A stretch of 5,511 nucleotides of DNA from Gammaproteobacteria bacterium (GTDB lineage: Bacteria > Pseudomonadota > Gammaproteobacteria > Eutrophobiales > Eutrophobiaceae), in NCBI GenBank assembly GCA_004356415.1, contig SMWN01000135.1, forward strand, positions 1 to 5,511. Direction: 5' to 3'. The position numbers and the translations under genes were made by a program. The notes beneath the pieces were generated by a model. It saw only the letters and a list, made by a program, of their open reading frames with translations, had not been told where the DNA came from and did not search any database. Every line of letters starts with the position of its first letter. The stretch's first letter is position 1. Below, piece after piece: positions 1 through 5,511 of the stretch.

Positions 1-1
1 C

Positions 2-814
2 GCATCCTTACCTCAGGTTGAAGCAGCAACATTGTCCCATCTTGGTGAATCATCGCATACCTATACCGTCATTCGTCTATGGGGATCAGTCGGGTTCATT
101 ATTATTGTCTGGAGTCTTGGCATCGTCTTCGAATCACTCAGCATCAGTTATGTACCACTCATTCTCCTCATCTCAATGGTGCTGGTATGGGTTCTCACGC
201 TATCGATACCTGAAATACCACCAGAACATCATGACGATCCAGCTGAGTCACTAAAAGAAATTCTCAGAAAACCCAGTGTCATTGCCTTACTCCTAGTCTG
301 TTTTTTGATGCTCGCAAGTCATGGACCTTATTACACCTTCTATTCTATCTATCTGGAAGGTCACGGCTATTCCCGGTCATTCATTGGGCAAATGTGGGCG
401 CTTGGTGTCATTGCTGAAGTTGTGCTGTTTCTATTTATGCACCGCTTGATTGCTGTCTTTGGCTTACGAAAATTACTCTTGTTGAGTTTATTGTCAGCAG
501 GCGTTCGCTGGTTATTAATTGCCTTCTTCGTAGATAAGTTGGTCTTGTTAGGTTTTGCCCAGCTTTTACACGCAGCCACCTTTGGCATTTGTCATGCTGT
601 CGCAATTCAATACGTGCATAAATATTTCACAGGCAAATTGCAGGGCAGGGGGCAGGGTTTGTACAGTAGCATCAGTTTCGGTGCTGGTTTTGCATTGGGT
701 AGTCTTTTGACGGGATATGCCTGGGAGAGTATTGGTGCTACGGCATGTTTTACTGTCGCTTCTGTTTTAGCTTTTCTGGCAATGGGTATTGCCTGGGTTT
801 TTGTAAAGGATTGA
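2..814 (+). CDS. MFS transporter, HcaT-like (5'-truncated by window edge)
   Basis: Partial gene: the frame is already open at the first base, so the start lies outside the window. The visible 270 residues are the C-terminal part of an inner-membrane major facilitator transporter. They resemble the second part of E. coli HcaT (3-phenylpropionate transporter, about 380 residues), so roughly 110 N-terminal residues are missing. Shared landmarks are RLWGS at visible residues 25-29 just before a membrane helix, PYYTFYSIYLEGHGYS near 109-124, and WALGVIAEV at 132-140. About eight hydrophobic segments can be seen (near 28-45, 50-68, 92-112, 128-147, 156-175, 178-200, 220-240, 246-267), fitting TM5-TM12 of a 12-helix protein. 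The stretch at 70-90 (PEIPPEHHDDP onward) fits the central cytoplasmic loop. The stop is TGA. Substrate cannot be told from sequence: HcaT-like proteins in other bacteria are mostly uncharacterised, so a phenylpropionate role should not be assumed. Confidence 0.88.
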   Translation, partial: ASLPQVEAATLSHLGESSHTYTVIRLWGSVGFIIIVWSLGIVFESLSISYVPLILLISMVLVWVLTLSIPEIPPEHHDDPAESLKEILRKPSVIALLLVCFLMLASHGPYYTFYSIYLEGHGYSRSFIGQMWALGVIAEVVLFLFMHRLIAVFGLRKLLLLSLLSAGVRWLLIAFFVDKLVLLGFAQLLHAATFGICHAVAIQYVHKYFTGKLQGRGQGLYSSISFGAGFALGSLLTGYAWESIGATACFTVASVLAFLAMGIAWVFVKD

Positions 815-846
815 GCAGATTCGACAAAACCTAGGATAGATTAAAT

Positions 847-1890
847 CTAGAACAGATCAATCTCGCCACTTTTTTTCTGATCCTGGATATCACCATCTGC
901 GATAAGCGATTCATATTTATAAACGCAATTTCTGCCATGTTCTTTAGCATAATAAAGTGCTTTATCAGCAAGATCTAAAATGATGGGCGGAAAATCATTT
1001 TCCCGTATCATGGCATAACCGATGCTGATTGTGACAGTGCCTATCTGCGGAAAATTATGATCTGAAATCGTTTGACGGAAATTATCTAAGATTGTATAAG
1101 CTTGATCAGTGGATACTGGCTCAAGGACAATGACAAATTCTTCACCACCAAAACGGAACAATAAATCTGAATTACGAAAACACTTTTTCATCCTTTGTGA
1201 GATGAGTAGGATAACTTCATCCCCATAAAGATGGCCAAACGTATCGTTGACAGCTTTGAAATGATCTATATCCAGCATGACCAGCCATGCGCATGAAGAA
1301 TCTTCTAGTTTTCTTTTTTCATCAATGCTTTCTGAGAAGGTATACTCTTCTTGCTTTTTACGCTGCATTTTAAGCAAACGCTTGAGTTTGTTATCAAATG
1401 TACGTCGATTAAATAGCCCGGTTAATTTATCGCGTTCACTTTCGTTTAGTATGTATAAATAATTACCATATATCTTGGTAAACCCATCTATTAATGTTTC
1501 AAATTCAGATAATTCCTGCTTGCTTTCAATAGACAATACGCCAATTACTTTACTACTTGATAAAATTGGCATAAGCAAACATATAAATCCTTTATCTTTA
1601 TAACTCACTGGTTTGAGCCCTTCTATACATAGTGTAATGTGTTCATCTGCCATAATTATTTTGGGTTCATGATTCCATTCATAACTGGGCTCGTTTTTTG
1701 AATCCTTATCGATGAAAAGATGAACGACTTCCTCAAGCTGATCATGATTACCATCTTTTAAGAATTTGTTAAGCGAAATACGTTGGGCAGGAACCAGTTC
1801 AGCTAAGGTGGCAGCCAGACTATATTCCAGCGAGTCTAGGTCACGCTGGCGTGTCATTTCAACGATTGATTGGAGTATCTCGTTATCCAC
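847..1890 (-). CDS. GAF-GGDEF diguanylate cyclase
   Basis: Predicted cytoplasmic diguanylate cyclase (347 aa) that would make c-di-GMP from two GTP. There is no signal peptide or membrane helix. Residues about 15-148 look like a GAF-type sensor domain (GVLSIES at 117-123 is a typical GAF strand); its ligand is unknown. The GGDEF domain spans about 150-327: DKLTGLFNRR at 154-163, metal-binding DIDHFKAVNDTFGH at 207-220, active-site GGEEF at 248-252, and TISIGYA at 287-293. RNSD at 239-242 lies five residues before GGEEF, so the product-inhibition I-site is intact. The domain therefore looks active and feedback-inhibited. Between NRR and DIDHF there are 43 residues, about 18 more than in PleD. 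A tail of about 20 residues ends in EIDLF. The start is GTG with no convincing Shine-Dalgarno; the ATG at 1857 (residue 12) is an alternative. The gene lies 59 bp after tldD on the same strand and ends 32 bp from the convergent transporter. Confidence 0.93.
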   Translation of the reverse strand: MDNEILQSIVEMTRQRDLDSLEYSLAATLAELVPAQRISLNKFLKDGNHDQLEEVVHLFIDKDSKNEPSYEWNHEPKIIMADEHITLCIEGLKPVSYKDKGFICLLMPILSSSKVIGVLSIESKQELSEFETLIDGFTKIYGNYLYILNESERDKLTGLFNRRTFDNKLKRLLKMQRKKQEEYTFSESIDEKRKLEDSSCAWLVMLDIDHFKAVNDTFGHLYGDEVILLISQRMKKCFRNSDLLFRFGGEEFVIVLEPVSTDQAYTILDNFRQTISDHNFPQIGTVTISIGYAMIRENDFPPIILDLADKALYYAKEHGRNCVYKYESLIADGDIQDQKKSGEIDLF

Positions 1891-1903
1891 AGTACCAAAT
1901 TTA

Positions 1904-1909
1904 ATTATA
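1904..1909 (-). promoter_or_regulatory. Possible -10 box for the diguanylate cyclase gene
   Basis: On the minus strand this is a perfect TATAAT, 14 bp upstream of the GTG start in the very AT-rich 59-bp gap after tldD. No matching -35 hexamer was found at 16-18 bp. A transcript starting near 1897 would leave only about 7 nt before the GTG but about 40 nt before the alternative ATG at 1857. AT richness makes a chance match plausible. Confidence 0.25.
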
Positions 1910-1949
1910 TTTAGTAGTGAGTAATATGATTTTTTATTGAAATATTTTT

Positions 1950-3392
1950 CTAGCTTGCAGTACCACCCACAGTCAGGTCATCAATGCGCATAGTGGGTTG
2001 TCCCACACCCACAGGGACGGACTGGCCATCTTTACCACATGTCCCAATCCCTGAATCCAGTGCCATGTCGTTACCGACCATGGAGACACGTGTTAACACA
2101 TCCGGGCCATTGCCAATAATTGTAGCGCCTTTGATAGGTTGTGTGATTTTGCCATCTTCGATGAGATAGGCCTGGCTGGCACTAAAGGAGAACTTGCCAT
2201 TGGTGATATCAACCTGTCCACCCCCAAATTGCACGGCATAGATACCTTTGTTAACGGATTTAATAATATCTTCGGGGCTTTCTTCACCGGCCAGCATATA
2301 AGTGTTTGTCATGCGTGGCATCGGCAGATGGGCATAGGACTCCCGTCTTCCGTTACCTGTCGGTTTCATTCCCATCAGCCGAGCATTTTGTTTGTCTTGC
2401 ATGTAATTCACCAGGATACCGCGTTCTATCAAGGTCGTACTCTCAGTTTTAGTGCCTTCATCATCAATGTTTAATGAACCTCGACGGTCAGTGATGGTGC
2501 CATCGTCGACAATAGTGACTTCCGGGGTGGCAACCCGCTGGCCAATGCGCCCGGAAAAGGCGGAAGTTTTTTTGCGATTGAAATCACCTTCAAGCCCATG
2601 TCCGATGGCTTCGTGCAAAAGAATACCTGGCCAACCGGGACCAAGCACAACCGTCATGTTACCTGCGGGTGCTGCGACAGCCTCCAGATTGATCAATGCT
2701 TGTTGTACTGCCTCTTCGATATATGAATCGGTCAGTTCTTCATTAAGAAAATAATCATAGGAGAATCGACCACCACCACCTGAACTGCCTTTCTCGAAGC
2801 GCCCGTTCTCTTCAACAATGACATTGATGTTTAGCCTGACAAGCGGGCGGACATCACCGGCATAAGTGCCATCACTTCCGGCCACTAGGATGGTGCTATG
2901 CAGACCCGTCAGACCAATCATCACCTGTTTTACACGATGATCTTTTTGTCTTGCTCGTTGATCAATATTTTTTAGCAACTCGACTTTTTGCTCGGCACTG
3001 ATCGATGCAAGCGGATCACTTGCCTGATACAGTGAAACCTGTGATTGTTGCTTCCAGGCCTGAAGCTTTCCTTCACCACCACTACGGGCGATAGTGCGTG
3101 CCGCAGTTGCTGCATTAGTTAAGGCTGGTAATACAATTTCATCTGAGTAAGCGAATCCGGTCTTTTCGCCACTGATTGCCCTGACGCCAACACCCTGGTC
3201 AATACTATGCGAACCTTCCTTGACGATACTGTCTTCCAATACCCATGATTCCGCACGAGATGATTCGAAATAGAGATCAGCATGATCAATATCATGAGCC
3301 ATTAACTGATCCAGTGTTTTCTGAATATCGTTCGTATCCAGACCGCTGTTATCCAGTAAATGTGATTTAGCGATCTCAAGTGCTTTACTCAT
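1950..3392 (-). CDS. tldD: Metalloprotease TldD
   Basis: Catalytic subunit of the TldD/TldE (PmbA) zinc protease, a cytoplasmic heterodimer that in E. coli degrades unfolded peptides and the CcdA antitoxin and matures microcin B17. Starting at 3392 the protein has 480 residues, against 481 in E. coli, and is similar throughout. Visible family marks are SWVLEDSIVKEGS near 49-61, VGVRAISGEKTGFAY near 68-82, GSSGGGGRF at 202-210, and the zinc motif HEAIGH at 260-265 (His260, catalytic Glu261, His265). Further marks are FNRKKTSAFSG, NGRRESYAHLPMPRMTNTYML, and the third zinc ligand Cys452 in GTCGKDGQS. All key residues are present, so the gene looks functional. Two in-frame ATGs occur, at 3398 and 3392. 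The only Shine-Dalgarno-like GAG is 2 nt before the first but 8 nt before the second, so 3392 is preferred. The gene follows the nitrilase-family gene by 49 bp on the same strand, a common gammaproteobacterial order. The partner pmbA/tldE is not in the window. Confidence 0.97.
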   Translation of the reverse strand: MSKALEIAKSHLLDNSGLDTNDIQKTLDQLMAHDIDHADLYFESSRAESWVLEDSIVKEGSHSIDQGVGVRAISGEKTGFAYSDEIVLPALTNAATAARTIARSGGEGKLQAWKQQSQVSLYQASDPLASISAEQKVELLKNIDQRARQKDHRVKQVMIGLTGLHSTILVAGSDGTYAGDVRPLVRLNINVIVEENGRFEKGSSGGGGRFSYDYFLNEELTDSYIEEAVQQALINLEAVAAPAGNMTVVLGPGWPGILLHEAIGHGLEGDFNRKKTSAFSGRIGQRVATPEVTIVDDGTITDRRGSLNIDDEGTKTESTTLIERGILVNYMQDKQNARLMGMKPTGNGRRESYAHLPMPRMTNTYMLAGEESPEDIIKSVNKGIYAVQFGGGQVDITNGKFSFSASQAYLIEDGKITQPIKGATIIGNGPDVLTRVSMVGNDMALDSGIGTCGKDGQSVPVGVGQPTMRIDDLTVGGTAS

Positions 3393-3441
3393 ATACATTA
3401 CTCATTCGTTTTTTTATTCAAGTGCGTTTAACAACTTATAA

Positions 3442-4257
3442 CTAGTTAAATTTTCTATGTTCAAGGCAGGGGAAATTCCTGCGCAAGGTTTTCTGCCTTT
3501 CCAGATCAATGTTTGCAATGGCAAAGCCTGGACCTTTTTCAATACAATCGAGGATATCTCCCCATGGATCGATAATCATACTATGTCCCCAGGTTTCGCG
3601 ATCATTTATATGCTGCCCTCCCTGGTTAGAGGCGATGACATAACAAAGGTTCTCAATCGCGCGGGCACGTAATAAAGATTCCCAATGTGCAACACCAGTA
3701 GTTGCCGTGAATGCGGAAGGTACAGTAATGATATTTACGTCATTTTTCAGCATGGCTCGATAAAGCTCAGGAAAACGGAGGTCATAACAGACCGTCATGC
3801 CGATATTGCCAAACGGTGTCTCGGCAATCACAATTTCATTGCCTGCTTCCAGTGTATTGGATTCCTGATAGCTCTCTTCAGATTCTTCGTCGACCGTGGC
3901 ATCAAATAGATGAATCTTGTCATATCTGAATGCGCATTTTCCTGCAGGATCATAAAGCAGGCAGGCAGCCCGAATCTTGTCTGCGACGGATGCCTGTAAG
4001 GGAATGGTGCCGCCCATCAGCCAGATACCGTATTTTTGTGACTGTTCAGATAGAAAGCCCTGTATCGGTCCCTGCCCAAAAGGCTCCAGAATGGCGACTT
4101 TATCGTGTTCTTCATGACCCATGAGAGGAAAATTTTCAGGTAGAAGCAGGAATTCCGCGCCTTGATTGGCAGCCTGAGCAATTAATTCCGACGCAGATTC
4201 CAGATTAACATCCACATCTGCGGTGGAAATCATTTGTAATGATGCGACTTTTGTCAT
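3442..4257 (-). CDS. Nit1-type carbon-nitrogen hydrolase, probable deaminated glutathione amidase
   Basis: Nitrilase-superfamily amidase of 271 residues, the usual length for the family, cytoplasmic. The catalytic Glu-Lys-Cys triad is visible: Glu41 in LLLPENFPLMG, Lys114 in FRYDKIHLFDA, and Cys157 in GMTVCYDLRFPELYR. The later part (PSAFTATTGVAHWESLLRAR, then IENLCYVIASNQGG, GHSMIIDPWGD and LRRNFPCLEHRKF) follows the animal Nit1 / E. coli YbeM pattern rather than Nit2 omega-amidase. Nit1 and YbeM hydrolyse deaminated glutathione, a side product of transaminases, so metabolite repair is the most likely role. This is inferred from family resemblance; other small amides are possible substrates. 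The start is ATG with only a weak AAAGA upstream. It is the first gene of the minus-strand string, 49 bp before tldD, a pairing seen in many gammaproteobacteria (often yhdP-nit-tldD). Here the upstream neighbour is divergent alaC instead of yhdP. Confidence 0.92.
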   Translation of the reverse strand: MTKVASLQMISTADVDVNLESASELIAQAANQGAEFLLLPENFPLMGHEEHDKVAILEPFGQGPIQGFLSEQSQKYGIWLMGGTIPLQASVADKIRAACLLYDPAGKCAFRYDKIHLFDATVDEESEESYQESNTLEAGNEIVIAETPFGNIGMTVCYDLRFPELYRAMLKNDVNIITVPSAFTATTGVAHWESLLRARAIENLCYVIASNQGGQHINDRETWGHSMIIDPWGDILDCIEKGPGFAIANIDLERQKTLRRNFPCLEHRKFN

Positions 4258-4279
4258 AAATAATCTTTGCGAATGGCTT

Positions 4280-4292
4280 TACCCAAAGGGTA
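4280..4292. promoter_or_regulatory. Operator-like dyad between nit and alaC
   Basis: The sequence TACCC-AAA-GGGTA is a perfect 5-bp inverted repeat with a 3-bp centre. It lies 23-35 bp upstream of the nitrilase-family start codon, within or next to its likely promoter, and upstream of the alaC -35 box. It could be a repressor site or a weak hairpin in the nit leader. It has no recognised regulator, and a dyad this short can occur by chance. Confidence 0.25.
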
Positions 4293-4297
4293 TAGCA

Positions 4298-4303
4298 ATT
4301 ATG
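4298..4303 (-). promoter_or_regulatory. Possible -10 box for the nit-tldD operon
   Basis: On the minus strand this reads CATAAT, five of six -10 consensus bases, about 40 bp before the nitrilase-family start codon. No good -35 hexamer is found 16-18 bp upstream. If used, the promoter would need an activator, or the true promoter differs. The site lies 4 bp from the alaC -35 box on the other strand, so the two divergent polymerases would compete for overlapping DNA. Confidence 0.25.
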
Positions 4304-4307
4304 GAGT

Positions 4308-4336
4308 ATGACTCTATCCCTTGTATGCCGTATACT
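4308..4336 (+). promoter_or_regulatory. Probable sigma-70 promoter of alaC
   Basis: ATGACT at 4308-4313 matches four of six -35 consensus bases. TATACT at 4331-4336 matches five of six -10 bases. The spacer is exactly 17 bp. Transcription would start near 4343, giving a short leader of about 10 nt to the ATG at 4354 or 17 nt to that at 4360. It is the best promoter-like pair found in the window and sits where one is needed for a divergent gene. It is inferred from sequence only. Confidence 0.55.
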
Positions 4337-4359
4337 TGCACGCTTTTTTAAGTATGTTA

Positions 4360-5511
4360 ATGGGTTTTCAATTGAACAAAGAATTTTCAAGAATACAACG
4401 GTTACCGCCTTACGTCTTTAACATTGTCAACGACCTGAAGACGGAAGCACACCATCGAGGCGAGGATATTATCGATTTTGGCATGGGTAATCCAGACAAG
4501 CCTACGCCGCGGCATATCGTTGAAAAGATGATCGATGCATTAAAGCATGATGAGATGCACCGCTATTCTGTATCGCGTGGGATTACACCATTACGTGAGG
4601 CAGTCTGTAACTGGTACAAACGTCGGTATGACATCGAATTAGATCCTGAAACAGAAGCGATTGTCACCATAGGTTCCAAGGAAGGCCTGGCCCATTTGGC
4701 GATGGCTGTTGTGGATAAAGGTGATACGGTGCTGGTACCAAATCCTTCTTATCCGATACATCCCTATGGGTTTATTATTGCAGGTGCTGATGTTTTGCAT
4801 GTGCCGATTGGACCGGATTTTGATTTTTTCGAAGAGCTGGAAAGATCAATCAAGAACACGTTGCCAAAACCAAAGATGTTGTTGATTAATTTCCCAAGTA
4901 ACCCGACAGCACAATGTGTTGATTTGGCATTCTTTGAACGTGTCGTTGAAATCGCAAAAGAACATGATATCTGGGTGATTCAGGATCTGGCTTACGCAGA
5001 TATCGTTTTTGATGGTTATAAAGCACCTTCGATCCTGGAAGTTTCCGGTGCCAAAGATATCGCGGTGGAATTTTTCTCTTTATCAAAAAGCTACAATATG
5101 CCTGGTTGGCGTATAGGCTTTATGGTAGGCAATCAGATACTTGTCAATGCCTTAACAAGAATGAAGTCTTATCTGGACTATGGCTTATTCGCACCAATTC
5201 AGATCGCAGCGGTGGCGGCACTGGAGGAAGATCAGCAATGTGTCACCGATATTTGCAGTTTGTATCAACACCGAAGAAACGTTTTATGCGATGGTCTGAA
5301 TGCTGCGGGCTGGAGTGTTGAGAAACCTAGAGGCACCATGTTCGTCTGGGCACCCATTCCGGAACAATTCCAACACATGGGTTCTTTGGAATTTTCCAAG
5401 AAGCTATTAACCGATGCAAAAATTGCTGTCTCACCCGGTGTGGGTTTCGGTGAGTACGGTGACAAATATGTTCGTTTTGCCTTGATTGAAGATGATGAAA
5501 GAACAAACAAA
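4360..5511 (+). CDS. alaC: Alanine aminotransferase AlaC (3'-truncated by window edge)
   Basis: PLP-dependent class I/II aminotransferase closely resembling E. coli AlaC (YfdZ), which makes L-alanine from pyruvate with glutamate as amino donor in the cytoplasm. The frame is open from the start to the last base (384 codons, no stop); E. coli AlaC has 412 residues, so only about 25-30 C-terminal residues are missing. Visible marks: RLPPYVFNI (14-22), GEDIIDFGMGNPD (34-46), TIGSKEGLAHL (103-113), NPSYPIHPYG (128-137), Asn181 in FPSNPTAQC, Asp209 and Tyr212 in QDLAYADIV, the Schiff-base Lys243 in SLSKSYNMPGWRIGFM, and Arg372 in YVRFALIE, which binds the substrate carboxylate. All catalytic residues are present. 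ATGs occur in frame at 4354 and 4360, the frame being closed upstream by TGA at 4309. Neither has a strong Shine-Dalgarno; 4360 matches the E. coli N-terminal length best. In many proteobacteria alaC precedes homoserine dehydrogenase (hom) and thrC, which may lie beyond the right edge. Confidence 0.95.
   Translation, partial: MGFQLNKEFSRIQRLPPYVFNIVNDLKTEAHHRGEDIIDFGMGNPDKPTPRHIVEKMIDALKHDEMHRYSVSRGITPLREAVCNWYKRRYDIELDPETEAIVTIGSKEGLAHLAMAVVDKGDTVLVPNPSYPIHPYGFIIAGADVLHVPIGPDFDFFEELERSIKNTLPKPKMLLINFPSNPTAQCVDLAFFERVVEIAKEHDIWVIQDLAYADIVFDGYKAPSILEVSGAKDIAVEFFSLSKSYNMPGWRIGFMVGNQILVNALTRMKSYLDYGLFAPIQIAAVAALEEDQQCVTDICSLYQHRRNVLCDGLNAAGWSVEKPRGTMFVWAPIPEQFQHMGSLEFSKKLLTDAKIAVSPGVGFGEYGDKYVRFALIEDDERTNK

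Noticed and set aside
18..254. 78-codon open frame overlapping the transporter in another frame
   Set aside because: The transporter frame is clearly coding, with RLWGS and membrane helices. The overlapping frame shows no coding character.
2139..2474. 111-codon open frame on the plus strand inside tldD
   Set aside because: It is antisense to the conserved, zinc-motif-bearing tldD gene, has no recognisable domain and is best explained as a shadow of that frame.
2452..2754. 100-codon open frame on the plus strand inside tldD
   Set aside because: It is antisense to the HEAIGH region of tldD. Its Ser/Pro-rich translation is typical of a reverse-frame artefact.
3408..3417. T-run between tldD and nit as a terminator tail
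   Set aside because: The run is T on the plus strand, hence A in the minus-strand transcript that crosses it, and no plus-strand gene ends nearby.
3427..3450. Inverted repeat TTTAAC / GTTAAA with a 12-bp loop at the nit-tldD junction
   Set aside because: The stem is six AT-rich pairs with a large loop and no following U-run on the minus-strand transcript, so it is not a credible terminator or attenuator.
4205..4390. 61-codon minus-strand open frame across the nit/alaC intergenic region
   Set aside because: It overlaps the start of the nitrilase-family gene out of frame and covers the alaC promoter and start; it has no ribosome site or recognisable motif.
5265..5510. 81-codon minus-strand open frame at the right edge
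   Set aside because: It is antisense to alaC, which reads without a break and keeps its catalytic arginine in this stretch.

Overview
The window looks like ordinary chromosomal DNA from a gammaproteobacterium. The proteins closely resemble Escherichia coli TldD, AlaC and HcaT-type proteins, the nit-tldD pairing is common in gammaproteobacteria, and base composition is moderate, AT-rich between genes. A Methylophaga/Piscirickettsiaceae-like source is possible, but this rests on an impression of the protein sequences only. No RNA genes, mobile elements, CRISPR arrays or phage genes were seen.

Layout. Positions 2-814 (+) are the 3' two-thirds of an HcaT-like major facilitator transporter whose start lies left of the window. 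It converges, with a 32-bp gap, on a minus-strand gene string read right to left: a Nit1-type carbon-nitrogen hydrolase (4257-3442), the metalloprotease subunit gene tldD (3392-1950) and a GAF-GGDEF diguanylate cyclase (1890-847). Across a divergent intergenic region of about 100 bp, with a good sigma-70-like promoter facing right, alaC runs off the right edge (4360-5511, + strand). It is open to the window end and lacks only its C-terminal tail.

How the genes fit together. The nit and tldD genes are probably co-transcribed: a peptide/metabolite clean-up amidase and the catalytic half of the TldD/TldE (PmbA) protease. The TldE/PmbA partner is not in the window. The diguanylate cyclase sits where yjgA or pmbA often follows tldD in relatives. 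It may be read through from tldD or have its own promoter in the AT-rich 59-bp gap. AlaC makes alanine from pyruvate and glutamate and is transcribed separately.

Nothing here amounts to a clear new system. The points most worth a second look are the diguanylate cyclase (sequence insertion, clamp-motif-like C-terminal tail, location after tldD) and the divergent nit/alaC control region with its dyad symmetry.
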